From: Kineosphaera sp039812485
GTDB taxonomy: Bacteria; Actinomycetota; Actinomycetes; Actinomycetales; Dermatophilaceae
Assembly (NCBI GenBank): GCA_039812485.1
Contig: JBDIAP010000001.1
Location: forward strand, 1 to 64,000
DNA length: 64,000 nucleotides
Reading direction: 5' to 3'
Shown: positions 31,590 through 39,915 of the stretch, one piece after another
How positions within the stretch are numbered: position 1 is the stretch's first letter
Layout: every line of letters starts with the position of its first letter
Made by a program: the position numbers and the translations under genes
Notes under the pieces: generated by a model
What the model saw: only the letters and a program-made list of their open reading frames with translations
Database searches by the model: none
What the model was told of the DNA's origin: nothing

Positions 31590-34183
31590 CGGATCCCGCC
31601 GACGACGTTGAGGATCGGCGCCGCCGGCCGCACCGGTGTCGTGTCGGACACCCGCCGCAGTCCGGCCGGCCAGTGGAACTGGTCGACCCCGACGATCGCC
31701 GGCAGGTCGTCCCAGCCCGAGACGAGGAACTGCCCGGGCCGTGTGAAACCGCAGACGACGTCCTCCCACCCCTCGTCGTGACGCAGCCGCATGGCGTCGA
31801 GAGTGGCGGCGGCGTTGCGTCTCGACGTGCGACCGACGAAGCCCGCCGCGATGAGGGAGGAGGCGTGCTCGTCGATCGTCGTCAGCGGCGTCGCCGTCTG
31901 CATCGCGAGTCCGGCCGAACAGCCGAACTTGCGTGAGTCCATGGCCAGCCGAGACAGGAACGACGTGAAGGCCGACTCACCTCCGGCCGCGAGGGACAGC
32001 TCGTCGGCGAGGTAGATCTTGGGGTCGCGGTCGGCCCAGATGACGCGCGAGGCATAGAGGTTGCCGAAGTGGGTCAGGGCCCGTGTCTCGAGCTGCTTGC
32101 TGCTCCACTGCCCCATGCCGCCGCCGTGTCCGTTGCGCGGCGGCGGGGTCAGTCCGTGGCTCGTGACGACGGTGAGCACCGCGTCGGTGTGCAGCGGCGC
32201 GAACGCTCGCGACTCGGCGACGTCGCGGGTCAGCGGCCACAGCGCCTGCCACGCCGGCGACACGGCCTTGGCCCGGATCTGCTTGGCGACGAACGTGCCG
32301 ATGTCGCCGGTGCGTTCGAGGCTCTCGACGATCTGCGCGGGGTGCACGCCGTAGTCGCCGCCGACGACGGCGACGGCCTCGGCGATCGCCTGCTGCACGT
32401 CGTCACGCTCGGCCATGCCGGGCGGCAGGGTGAGCCGGATGGCGTCGGCGGCGTGGTCCATGCGCTCCGCCTGCGCCGAGCGCACCGCGCGCAGCCAGTC
32501 GTCGTGCCCCTCGTAGGCCTCCCGCCGCGGCTCGGGCACGAGGAAGTGGGGGGCGTTGCGGCCCGGCTCGCCCTCGCCGAGGCGCACGATCATCGAACGG
32601 TCCCGCAGGGTCGGCAGCTCGCACAGGCCGGCCATGAGCCCGGACGGGTCGCTGACGATCGTGCGCACGCCGGCGTTCGCGTAGCTGTAGGCGACGAGGT
32701 TGAAGAGGCTGGTCTTGCCCGATCCCTGCTCGCCGATGTTGACCCAGACGCCCGCGCGGTCGCGTCGCACACCGCCGAGGGGGTCGAACGTGTAGATGCC
32801 GTTGGAGCCGGCGATGTTGCCGAGCGGCACGCCGCTGCTGTCCCCGGCTCGTGGGCTCGCGTCGGCGACACCCGCGGCGACGTAGCGGGCCGAGTGCCGC
32901 ACGAGGTGTCCGTTGAACCGGCCGCCCTGCTCGCCGGGGATCATTGCGCGGTAGTCGAACCATTGCGCCGGCGCCGAGGTCAGCACGAGGCCCGGCCCGC
33001 GGCTGTCGGTGCCTCCGCCCGCGGCGGCCGACGAGGCGACCGTGTCCGCGGCGTCGAGCGCCTGCTGCTCGGAGTCGCCGTGCACGGCGACGAGCACCTG
33101 GCCCCACATACGGGTCGCGGTCGGCGGGTCGCCGTGCGCGGTGTCGTTGGCGACGGCCGCCGACCGGTCGATGCCCTGCTGGGTCCACTCATCGACGGGC
33201 ACCCCGTGGCGGCGGTATTCGGTCGCGACGTTGCTGTTGTGGAAGAGCCGGTCGTCGGCGTTGCGGGCCAGGTCGCGGCCGTGGATGACGTCGTAGCAGG
33301 CGGCGAACTCCGGCTTGGCCGGGTGCTGGGCGAACCACGAGAGCCACGGCGGCACGCGGTCGGTGTCGCGTTCCTTCGACGCCGACAGCCGCAGCACGCG
33401 CACGTAGCGGTCCCGTCCCCGACCGTCGACGGTGGCGCGGACCCGCACGGTCACCTCGTCCTCGCCCTGGGTGGCACGCACCTCGATGTCGGGGGCGTTC
33501 CAGCCGTCCGCGCGGTCCAGGGCTCCGGGCTCGGGCAGTGTGTGCCCGGCGGCGCGCGTCTGGGCATAGACCCAGTCGAGCCCGGCCGGCGAGAGCGGGC
33601 TCGCCCGCAGCCCCTCGCGCGCGAGGCCGCGGCTGACCCGGGCGTAGGCGTCGGCGACCTCCTGGATCGTGCCGAGGCGTGGGCTCGTGCTGGCCTCGCC
33701 GAGCACCTTCGGCAGGTGCTCCCGGGGCACCGGCCTCGTGCTCAGCCGCACCCCGATGACGAGCGCCGGTGCGGTCTCGGCGAACTCGACGCGTTTCCAG
33801 CGCTCCGCCGACTCGATGAGTTCGCGGAATCCCGGGCTCGCGCCCGGGTGTTCGGCGAGCATCCGCTCGGCCCACAGCCCCGAGGGGTCCGGCACGTGCA
33901 GCCCGCGCAGCCACACCCGGTGCCCGACGAGCTCGGACCAGCGCTCGGCCTGGCTGCGCAGGTGGGCGTCGCGCTCTGCGCTTCCCGCCCCGAACCAGTA
34001 GAACGATCCGGACAGGTAGTAGGCCCATGTCCCGTCGGCGGTGATGACGAGGTTGCGGTGTATCCACCGCGTCGAGAGCGACTGCGGGGCCGGGCGGGTC
34101 AGCTCACGCAGCCGCGTCAGGAGTGCCCGGTCGAGCAGGCGCCGCGGTGCCTGCTCGGCCCGGGCAGGCGAGGTCGCAGTCAT
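31586..34183 (-). CDS. VirB4-like ATPase of a type IV secretion-like system
   Basis: 865 residues. The N-terminal half is a VirB4/CagE-like region. The C-terminal half is a RecA-like ATPase with Walker A GEQGSGKTS near residues 484-492, Walker B IYLADELSL near 724-732, and the late segments GFVGRTSRRNAAATL and VCGFTRPGQFLVSGWDDLP. No membrane helix is evident, so it should be a peripheral inner-face motor. It is the marker gene that identifies the operon. AGGAGC lies 8 bases before the ATG, and its first 80 bases overlap the end of the upstream gene. Confidence 0.85.
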   Translation of the reverse strand: MTATSPARAEQAPRRLLDRALLTRLRELTRPAPQSLSTRWIHRNLVITADGTWAYYLSGSFYWFGAGSAERDAHLRSQAERWSELVGHRVWLRGLHVPDPSGLWAERMLAEHPGASPGFRELIESAERWKRVEFAETAPALVIGVRLSTRPVPREHLPKVLGEASTSPRLGTIQEVADAYARVSRGLAREGLRASPLSPAGLDWVYAQTRAAGHTLPEPGALDRADGWNAPDIEVRATQGEDEVTVRVRATVDGRGRDRYVRVLRLSASKERDTDRVPPWLSWFAQHPAKPEFAACYDVIHGRDLARNADDRLFHNSNVATEYRRHGVPVDEWTQQGIDRSAAVANDTAHGDPPTATRMWGQVLVAVHGDSEQQALDAADTVASSAAAGGGTDSRGPGLVLTSAPAQWFDYRAMIPGEQGGRFNGHLVRHSARYVAAGVADASPRAGDSSGVPLGNIAGSNGIYTFDPLGGVRRDRAGVWVNIGEQGSGKTSLFNLVAYSYANAGVRTIVSDPSGLMAGLCELPTLRDRSMIVRLGEGEPGRNAPHFLVPEPRREAYEGHDDWLRAVRSAQAERMDHAADAIRLTLPPGMAERDDVQQAIAEAVAVVGGDYGVHPAQIVESLERTGDIGTFVAKQIRAKAVSPAWQALWPLTRDVAESRAFAPLHTDAVLTVVTSHGLTPPPRNGHGGGMGQWSSKQLETRALTHFGNLYASRVIWADRDPKIYLADELSLAAGGESAFTSFLSRLAMDSRKFGCSAGLAMQTATPLTTIDEHASSLIAAGFVGRTSRRNAAATLDAMRLRHDEGWEDVVCGFTRPGQFLVSGWDDLPAIVGVDQFHWPAGLRRVSDTTPVRPAAPILNVVGGIR

Positions 34184-34613
34184 AGGGGGTGCTCCTGAGG
34201 TGGTCGGGGAGGGCGACGGCGACGACGCGCTCGCCGCGCCGCACGGCCGAGGGGGGCAGGCTCATGTCGCGCTCGACGGCGGGTGCGCCCGGTCGCGGCG
34301 TGCGCGCCATCTTGACGGCCTGGTCGGCCCAGTAGTCGAGCCGCGTCGTGGGCGTGTAGTGGCGGGACAGCGCCGAGCACACCGTCTGCGCGGCCGTGCC
34401 GGCGAGGAGGGCGGCGGTCGCGGGCGCGGCGACGACGGTGAAGGGGCCGAGCCCGGCCCAGACCCACGCCGCGATGCACAGCGGCGCGAGGACGACGAAG
34501 ACCATCGCCCCCAGCAGCACCCCGATGACATACATGCGGTAGCGAGCCCGCCCCGGCATGGCGAGCCAGCGGCCCTCGAGGCGCCACACCTGGTCGTCCG
34601 GCGCGGCGATCAT
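34104..34613 (-). CDS. PrgI/TcpE/VirB3-like small membrane protein
   Basis: 169 residues with two adjacent membrane helices (about 28-52 and 55-75) after a basic N-terminus (RLEGRWLAMPGRARYRMY), then a cytoplasmic region. This matches PrgI/TcpE/VirB3 components encoded just before virB4 in Gram-positive conjugation modules. The last 27 codons overlap the VirB4 gene by 80 bases, so the true end of the conserved part may be earlier. It starts 3 bases after the stop of the pilin-like gene. Confidence 0.65.
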   Translation of the reverse strand: MIAAPDDQVWRLEGRWLAMPGRARYRMYVIGVLLGAMVFVVLAPLCIAAWVWAGLGPFTVVAAPATAALLAGTAAQTVCSALSRHYTPTTRLDYWADQAVKMARTPRPGAPAVERDMSLPPSAVRRGERVVAVALPDHLRSTPYDCDLACPGRAGTAAPARPGTPDAAA

Positions 34614-34616
34614 CGC

Positions 34617-34895
34617 TCAGCCTGCGCTGTTGAAGAAGAAGGAGAACAGGCCGTTCATGGCCGCGAGCACCGTGTAGATGCCGAGCCCGAGGCAGATGAG
34701 GGTGATGCCGAGCACGTTCTGGGCGATCATCATGCCCATCTCGCTGTAAGGCATGCGCTCGGCGCGCAGCGCGGACCAGCCGCGCATGACGAGGATCGTG
34801 CCGGTGACGATGCCGATGACGGTGAGGACAGCGCTGGTGTTGAAGCTCGTCTGTCCGAGGTTGAGGCCTTCGCCGGCCGTGACGAGAGCGTGCAT
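34617..34895 (-). CDS. Pilin-like (VirB2/TrbC topology) two-TM protein
   Basis: 92 residues with two membrane helices (about 22-40, AVLTVIGIVTGTILVM, and about 55-80, VLGITLICLGLGIYTVL) joined by a short polar loop with an Arg pair, and no cleavable signal seen. First gene of the operon, matching the place and topology of VirB2/TrbC-type subunits; sequence alone does not prove pilin function. GAAGGGGA is 6 bases before ATG 34895, which is why this start is chosen over the longer frame. Confidence 0.65.
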   Translation of the reverse strand: MHALVTAGEGLNLGQTSFNTSAVLTVIGIVTGTILVMRGWSALRAERMPYSEMGMMIAQNVLGITLICLGLGIYTVLAAMNGLFSFFFNSAG

Positions 34896-35235
34896 GTGCT
34901 TCCCCTTCGAGGAACGGTGCGCGAGTTGTGGGGGCGGAACGCGACGACCGGGCATCGAGGAGGAACGGCGTAGTTCGCCGCGCCCACGACGTCCCGGCGA
35001 AACGCTAACCCTGATGCGCTCGACGGCGAATCTGACGCGCCGGTGCGGGAACTCGCAAAATCCCGGCCGCCTACGACGACAGCGGCGAGGGCTGGGATTC
35101 TCCTCGAACCCCAGCCCTCGCCGCTGTCAGGACCGCCCGGGCGGTCCGGCCGGATGCGTAGACCGTGAAGGCGTAAGACCGTGAAGGCTTAAGACGGTGA
35201 ATGCTTAAGACGGTGAACGCCCAGACGGTGAAGGC
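34896..35235. other. Non-coding region between sufT and the secretion-like operon
   Basis: 340 bases without a credible gene. It holds a candidate -10 TAGCGT (minus strand, 35007-35002) for the secretion-like operon with a leader of about 100 bases, a 19-bp hairpin at 35078-35128, and tandem copies of the sufT 3' end at 35161-35235. Confidence 0.7.
35078..35128 (-). terminator. Strong 19-bp hairpin terminator of the suf operon
   Basis: Perfect arms at 35078-35096 and 35110-35128 (starting GACAGCGGCGAGGG) with a 13-base loop. It separates the suf operon from the secretion-like operon on the same strand. Confidence 0.8.
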
Positions 35236-35250
35236 CTAGACGTTGAAGCC
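35161..35250 (-). repeat. Six-copy tandem repeat derived from the 3' end of sufT
   Basis: The 12-base core GCCTTCACCGTC (minus strand, with variants) starts every 15-16 bases. Cores lie at 35161-35172, 35177-35188, 35193-35204, 35209-35220, 35224-35235 and 35239-35250. The last, GGCTTCAACGTC, is the coding end of sufT just before its stop. The repeats therefore look like amplified copies of the last codons of the gene. Confidence 0.85.
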
Positions 35251-35592
35251 CAGCGCCCGCAGCTGCTCGCGGCCGTCCTCGGTGATCTTGTCCGGACCCC
35301 ACGGCGGCATCCACACCCAGTTGATGCGGTGCGACGTCGTGACGTCCTCGAGCGCGGAGGCCGTCTGGTCCTCGATGACGTCGGTCAGCGGACACGCGGC
35401 CGACGTCAGGGTCATGTCGATGATCGCGTGGCCGTCGGCGTCGATCGTCACCCCGTAGACGAGGCCGAGGTCGACGACGTTGATGCCGAGCTCGGGGTCG
35501 ACGACATCGCGCATCGCCTCCTCGACGTCGGCGGCGCTGGCGGGGGTGGGGCCCTGCGCGGGCTGGGTCTGCAGAGTGTTCTGTTCGGTCAT
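35236..35592 (-). CDS. sufT: MIP18/DUF59-family Fe-S assembly protein SufT
   Basis: 118 residues with the family core DVVDPELGINVVDLGLVYGV, the conserved cysteine in SAACPLTDVIEDQ and the C-terminal WVWMPPWGPDKITEDGREQL. SufT/PaaD-like proteins help iron-sulfur cluster assembly or transfer. Last gene of the suf operon; its ATG overlaps the sufU stop (ATGA). An upstream frame extension in the track of this strand lies inside sufU. The gene ends in a tandem-repeat array made from its own 3' codons. Confidence 0.92.
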   Translation of the reverse strand: MTEQNTLQTQPAQGPTPASAADVEEAMRDVVDPELGINVVDLGLVYGVTIDADGHAIIDMTLTSAACPLTDVIEDQTASALEDVTTSHRINWVWMPPWGPDKITEDGREQLRALGFNV

Positions 35593-36107
35593 GAGGTCGC
35601 CTCCTGCGGCGTCGTGACGGGGGACGAAGCGGTCGCGGCGGCGTCTGAGCCACCCGAGATGTCGATGCCCGCGCGAGCGAGGGCATCGGTGAAGGCGACC
35701 CAGCCGAGCAGCGCACACTTGACGCGGGCCGGATATTTGGCGACGCCCGCCAGCGCGACGCCGTCGCCGATGACGTCCTCGTCACCGGGGTCGGCGCCCT
35801 TGCTCGTGAGCATCGCCCGCATCGCGCCGTAGGTGGCCAGGGCCTCGCGCACGGTGTGCCCCACCGACTCCTCGGCGAGGATCGACGTCGAGGCCATGGA
35901 GATCGAGCACCCAATCGCGTCGTAGCCGACGTCGGCGACGACGGCGTCCAGGCCGGCCTCGGGGCTGGGCTCGAGCCGCACCCGCAGGGTCACCTCGTCG
36001 CCGCACGTCGGGTTGATCTGGTGGGTCTGCGCGTCGAAGGGCTCGCGCAGCCCCGCGTGGTGCGGCCGTTTGCTGTGGTCGAGGATGAGCTCCTGGTAGA
36101 GGTCCAT
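35589..36107 (-). CDS. sufU: Fe-S cluster assembly sulfur-transfer protein SufU
   Basis: 172 residues of the SufU/IscU-like family. Ligand residues are visible: Cys in INPTCGDEV, Cys in IGCSISMAS and Cys in RVKCALLGW. It carries the SufU-specific insertion before the third Cys (SKGADPGDEDVIGDG). SufU accepts sulfur from SufS, using a zinc site, and passes it on to SufBCD. The C-terminal 20 residues are Ala/Ser/Thr-rich. The ATG follows the sufS stop with no gap and the stop overlaps sufT. Confidence 0.93.
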   Translation of the reverse strand: MDLYQELILDHSKRPHHAGLREPFDAQTHQINPTCGDEVTLRVRLEPSPEAGLDAVVADVGYDAIGCSISMASTSILAEESVGHTVREALATYGAMRAMLTSKGADPGDEDVIGDGVALAGVAKYPARVKCALLGWVAFTDALARAGIDISGGSDAAATASSPVTTPQEATS

Positions 36108-37406
36108 CTACACCCCCACCCCCATGACCTGCGGCACCCGGTCGAGGGCCGCCGCGAGCGCGTCGATCTCGTCGTGCGTCGTGTAGACCGAGAAGCTGGC
36201 CCGCGTGCTCGCCGGGATCCGCAGGTGCCGGTGCAGCGGCCACGCGCAGTGGTGCCCGGTGCGCACGGCGACGCCCTCGTGGTCGAGGATCTGCCCGACA
36301 TCGTGCGGGTGCACCCCCTCGACGGTGAACGCCACGGCGCCGGCGTGGATCGCGGGGTCGGACGGGCCGAGCGTGCGCACCCAGTCCCGCTCCCCCAGCA
36401 CCGTCAGCGCGTGGGCGACGAGTTCGCGGTCGTGCGCGGCGACCCGCTCCATGCCGAGACCGCTGAGGTAGTCGCAGGCGGCGGCGAGCCCGACGGCCTG
36501 GGCGGCCATCGGCACGCCGGCCTCGAAGCGCTGCGGCGGCGGCGCGTAGGTCGACCCCTCCATCGTCACGAGCTCGATCATCGAGCCGCCCGTGACATAG
36601 GGCGGCATAGCCTCGAGCAGCTCGTAGCGCCCCCACAAGGCACCGATGCCGAGGGGCCCGAGCAGCTTGTGCCCGGTGAACGCCACGAAGTCGACCCCGA
36701 GCGCGCCGACGTCGACGGGCAGGTGCGGCACCGACTGGCACGCGTCGAGCACGGTGAGCGCGCCGACGGCCCGGGCCTTGGCCGCGATCGCCGACACGTC
36801 GTTGACGGTGCCGAGCACGTTGCTCACGTGCGTGAACGCGACCACCTTGGTGCGCTCGGAAAGCACGTCGTCATAACCGTCGACGTCGAGCCGCCCGTCG
36901 TCGAGCACGGACACCCACCGCAGAGTCGCGCCGGTGCGGCGAGCCAGCTCCTGCCACGGCACGAGATTGGCGTGGTGCTCCATGACGGTGACGACGATCT
37001 CGTCGCCCGGCCCGATCGTCAGGCGCCGCGCGAGTTCGGGATCGACGCCGTCGAGGGCCCCGGGGGCCGAGGCGTTGCTCAGGGCGTAGGCGACGAGGTT
37101 GATGGCCTCGGTGCCGTTGCGGGTGAAGACCAGCTCGCGGGCCGGCGCGCCGATGAAGGCCGCGACCCTGCTACGGGCCGACTCGAAGGCGTCGGTCGCT
37201 TCCTCGGCGAGCAGGTGAGCTCCGCGGTGCACCGCGGAGTTGTGCAGCTCGTAGAAGTCGCGCTCGGCGTCGAGCACGACCCGCGGCTTCTGCGTCGTCG
37301 CCCCCGAGTCGAGGTAAACGAGCGGGCGGCCGTCGCGGGCCGTGCGCGCCAGGATCGGAAAATCCGCCCGCAGCGCGGCGAGCTCGGCATCGGTGAAGGC
37401 CGGCAC
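36108..37406 (-). CDS. sufS: Cysteine desulfurase SufS
   Basis: 432-residue PLP enzyme taking sulfur from cysteine for cluster assembly. Lys247 in TGHKLLGPLG binds PLP, the cofactor is stacked by His in MEHHANLVPW, and the catalytic Cys387 is in RTGHHCAWPLH with the short loop of type II desulfurases. GTG 37406 is chosen because AAGGAAG lies 4 bases upstream; an ATG five codons earlier has no ribosome site. It follows sufC after 59 bases, the longest gap in the operon. Confidence 0.94.
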   Translation of the reverse strand: MPAFTDAELAALRADFPILARTARDGRPLVYLDSGATTQKPRVVLDAERDFYELHNSAVHRGAHLLAEEATDAFESARSRVAAFIGAPARELVFTRNGTEAINLVAYALSNASAPGALDGVDPELARRLTIGPGDEIVVTVMEHHANLVPWQELARRTGATLRWVSVLDDGRLDVDGYDDVLSERTKVVAFTHVSNVLGTVNDVSAIAAKARAVGALTVLDACQSVPHLPVDVGALGVDFVAFTGHKLLGPLGIGALWGRYELLEAMPPYVTGGSMIELVTMEGSTYAPPPQRFEAGVPMAAQAVGLAAACDYLSGLGMERVAAHDRELVAHALTVLGERDWVRTLGPSDPAIHAGAVAFTVEGVHPHDVGQILDHEGVAVRTGHHCAWPLHRHLRIPASTRASFSVYTTHDEIDALAAALDRVPQVMGVGV

Positions 37407-37465
37407 GGTCTTCCTTTCCATCCAGGGGGTCCATCCAGGGGGGCGGCGGGCTGGCAGGGAGCCGG

Positions 37466-38248
37466 TCAGGCGGTCGCGGGCGCGGGCTCGAAGCCGGCCG
37501 TCAGGTAGCGGTCGTAGCCTTCGGCCTCCAGCTCGTCCGCCAGCTCCGGGCCGCCCTCGGCCGCCACGCGGCCGTCGACGAAGACGTGCACGAAGTCGGG
37601 CTTGATGTAGCGCAGGATGCGCGTGTAGTGCGTGATGAGCAGCACCCCCAGGTCGGTCTCCTCCTTCGCGCGGTTGACCCCGTCCGAGACGACCCGCAGC
37701 GCGTCGATGTCGAGGCCGGAGTCGGTCTCGTCGAGGATCGCGATCTTGGGCTTGAGCAGCTCCATCTGCAGGATCTCGTGGCGCTTCTTCTCGCCTCCGG
37801 AGAATCCGGCGTTGACGTCGCGCTCGGCGAAGGAGGGGTCCATCTTGAGTCGGCTCATCGCGGTCTTGACGTCCTTGACCCAGTGCCGCAGCTTCGGGGC
37901 CTCGCCGTCGACGGCGGTCTTGGCCGTGCGCAGGAAGTTGCTCACCGAGACGCCCGGCACCTCCACCGGATACTGCATGGCCAGGAAGAGACCGGCCTGG
38001 GCGCGCTCGTCGACGCTCATCGCGAGCACGTCCTGCCCGTCGAGGGTGACGGAGCCGGAGGTGATCGTGTATTTCGGGTGTCCCGCGATGCTGTAGGCGA
38101 GGGTCGACTTGCCGGAGCCGTTGGGGCCCATGATCGCGTGGGTCTCACCGGCGCGCACGGTCAGGTCGACGCCCTTGAGGATCTCCTTGGGGCCGTTCTC
38201 GGTGTCGACGCTGACGTGCAGGTCCTTGATCTCGAGCGTGGAAGGCAT
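37466..38248 (-). CDS. sufC: Fe-S assembly ATPase SufC
   Basis: 260-residue ABC-type ATPase with Walker A GPNGSGKST, signature FSGGEKKRHEIL and Walker B IAILDETDSGLD, the SufC form of the motif. It forms the SufBC2D scaffold complex with the SufB and SufD proteins encoded just upstream. GAGGAGCA precedes the ATG. The C-terminus ends in EGYDRYLTAGFEP, normal for actinobacterial SufC. Confidence 0.95.
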   Translation of the reverse strand: MPSTLEIKDLHVSVDTENGPKEILKGVDLTVRAGETHAIMGPNGSGKSTLAYSIAGHPKYTITSGSVTLDGQDVLAMSVDERAQAGLFLAMQYPVEVPGVSVSNFLRTAKTAVDGEAPKLRHWVKDVKTAMSRLKMDPSFAERDVNAGFSGGEKKRHEILQMELLKPKIAILDETDSGLDIDALRVVSDGVNRAKEETDLGVLLITHYTRILRYIKPDFVHVFVDGRVAAEGGPELADELEAEGYDRYLTAGFEPAPATA

Positions 38249-38254
38249 TGCTCC

Positions 38255-38617
38255 TCAGTTCTTCTGGTTCGCAGTCTGGTTCGTGATGGTGGTGACGTCG
38301 ACGAAGACGTCGTCGCCGCGGAGCTGGACGTCGTAGACGGCGAGCGGGACCGTGGCCGGCGGGCACAGGGGCCGCCCGGTGTCGAGGTCGAACCGCGAGC
38401 CGTGCAGCCAGCACTCGATGGTGTCGCCCTCGACCTCGCCCTCGGAGAGGCTCACGGCGCCGTGGGTGCACTCGTCCTGCACGGCGTGCACGACGCCGGA
38501 TGTCGTGTGCACGAGCGCGACCCGCTTGCCGCCGATCTCGGCGAGCGCAGCCCCCGGGGCCGGCAACTCCTCGATGCGGCAGACGAACTCGTAGGCGTCC
38601 ACGGCGCTCTCGCTCAT
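38255..38617 (-). CDS. Rieske-type [2Fe-2S] ferredoxin in the suf operon
   Basis: 120 residues with both Rieske motifs: Cys50-Thr-His52 (DECTHGAVSL) and Cys69-Trp-Leu-His72 (ECWLHGSRFDL), supplying the Cys2His2 cluster ligands. It is a stand-alone ferredoxin of the non-heme oxygenase type. Placement between sufD and sufC is common in actinobacteria; a role in supplying electrons or holding a cluster during assembly is inferred. The ATG overlaps the sufD stop (ATGA) and the stop is 6 bases before sufC. Confidence 0.92.
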   Translation of the reverse strand: MSESAVDAYEFVCRIEELPAPGAALAEIGGKRVALVHTTSGVVHAVQDECTHGAVSLSEGEVEGDTIECWLHGSRFDLDTGRPLCPPATVPLAVYDVQLRGDDVFVDVTTITNQTANQKN

Positions 38618-39915
38618 GCGGACTCGAGCTCCTGGCCCGGCGCGCGCTGCGCGAGCGCGATCGACAGCTCGAGCTCGGCGTCGATGGCCTCCATGAGCCG
38701 GGCCGAGACGTCCTCGATCCCGATGCGCGCGACGATGCTCGCGAAGAAGCCGCGCACGACGAGCCGGCGGGCCTCGGCGACGGGGACGCCGCGGGACATG
38801 AGGTAGAAGAGCTGCTCGTCGTCGAACCGGCCGGTGGCCGAGGCGTGCCCGGCCCCCTCGATCTGGCCGGTCTCGATCTCGAGGTTCGGCACGGAGTCGG
38901 CGCGCGCGCCCTCGGTGAGCACGAGGTTGCGGTTGAGCTCGTAGGTGTCGGTGCCCTCGGCCGCGGCGCGGATCAGCACGTCGCCGACCCAGACCGTGTG
39001 AGCGCTCTCGCCCTGCAGCGCGCCCTTGTATTCGACGTTGCTGCGACAGCGTGGCGCCTCGTGGTCGACGAAGAGCCGGTGCTCGAGGTCCTGACCGGAG
39101 TCGGCGAAATAGACGCCGAGGCCCTCGAACGAGCCGCCCGGGCCCGCGTACTGCGCGTTCGTGCAGATCCGCACGATCCGCCCGCCGAGGGTGACGGCGA
39201 TGTGCCGCACGGTCGCGTCGCGCCCGACGACGACGTCCTGCTGGTGCAGGTGCAGCGCGTCGTCCTGCCACTCCTGCAGGCTGACGATCGACAGGTCCGC
39301 GCCGTCGCCGGTGACGACCGACAGCAGGCCCGAGTAGGCGGCGCTGCCGGTGTGCTCCAGCACGACCGTCGCGCGGCTGTGCCGGCCCGCGGTGACGACG
39401 AGATGACCGAAGACCGGGTCGCCGCCCTGACCGTCGAGCGTGACGCGGATCGGCTCGGTGACGTCGGCCTCGACAGGGATGTCGAGGTGCATCGCGCCGC
39501 CGGAGCGCTCGTAGGCCAGGGCCGCCGGGCGGTCGGCCGGGGGCATCGGCGACAGCTCACGGGCCCGCTGCGCGTCGATCGGCGTCAGGGTGATGCCCTC
39601 GGGCAGCTCCGGGGTCCACGTCAGGTGACCGGTCCCGCTACCGTCGGCGAGCAGCTCGCCGAGCCGGTCGACCGGCGTGAAGCGCCAGTCCTCCTCGCGC
39701 CCCGTCGGCCGCGGGAAGTCGGCGGCCGACCACGACCGCAGGCGTTCGCCGCGGGACTGCTCGGGCACGATGACCGGCGCGCCGCCGTGGGTGATGGCCT
39801 GCTGCAGTTGACCCGGCGCGTCGCGACCCGGCGTGCCGATGACCGGCGCGTCACCGGCGTCCACCGGCACCTGCGTCGCGGTGACGTTGCTGGCTTCCTT
39901 GCTGACCAGGGGCAT
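38614..39915 (-). CDS. sufD: Fe-S cluster assembly scaffold SufD
   Basis: 433 residues. The N-terminal helical part carries PTGREEDWRFTPVDRL, followed by the long parallel beta-helix shared with SufB and the C-terminal helical end (FYLMSRGVPVAEARRLVVRG), with the conserved His in DHEAPRCRSN. It pairs with SufB on the SufC dimer. ATG 39915 overlaps the sufB stop (TGATG), and upstream frame extension lies within sufB. An Ala/Pro-rich N-terminal leader of about 25 residues precedes the domain. Confidence 0.94.
   Translation of the reverse strand: MPLVSKEASNVTATQVPVDAGDAPVIGTPGRDAPGQLQQAITHGGAPVIVPEQSRGERLRSWSAADFPRPTGREEDWRFTPVDRLGELLADGSGTGHLTWTPELPEGITLTPIDAQRARELSPMPPADRPAALAYERSGGAMHLDIPVEADVTEPIRVTLDGQGGDPVFGHLVVTAGRHSRATVVLEHTGSAAYSGLLSVVTGDGADLSIVSLQEWQDDALHLHQQDVVVGRDATVRHIAVTLGGRIVRICTNAQYAGPGGSFEGLGVYFADSGQDLEHRLFVDHEAPRCRSNVEYKGALQGESAHTVWVGDVLIRAAAEGTDTYELNRNLVLTEGARADSVPNLEIETGQIEGAGHASATGRFDDEQLFYLMSRGVPVAEARRLVVRGFFASIVARIGIEDVSARLMEAIDAELELSIALAQRAPGQELESA

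Noticed and set aside
27947..34895. Integrative conjugative element
   Set aside because: No integrase, relaxase, tRNA or att-like direct repeats are seen at either side, and codon style matches the neighbours.
35161..35250. Possible CRISPR array
   Set aside because: Units are 15-16 bases with no spacers and derive from the sufT 3' end; no cas gene is present.
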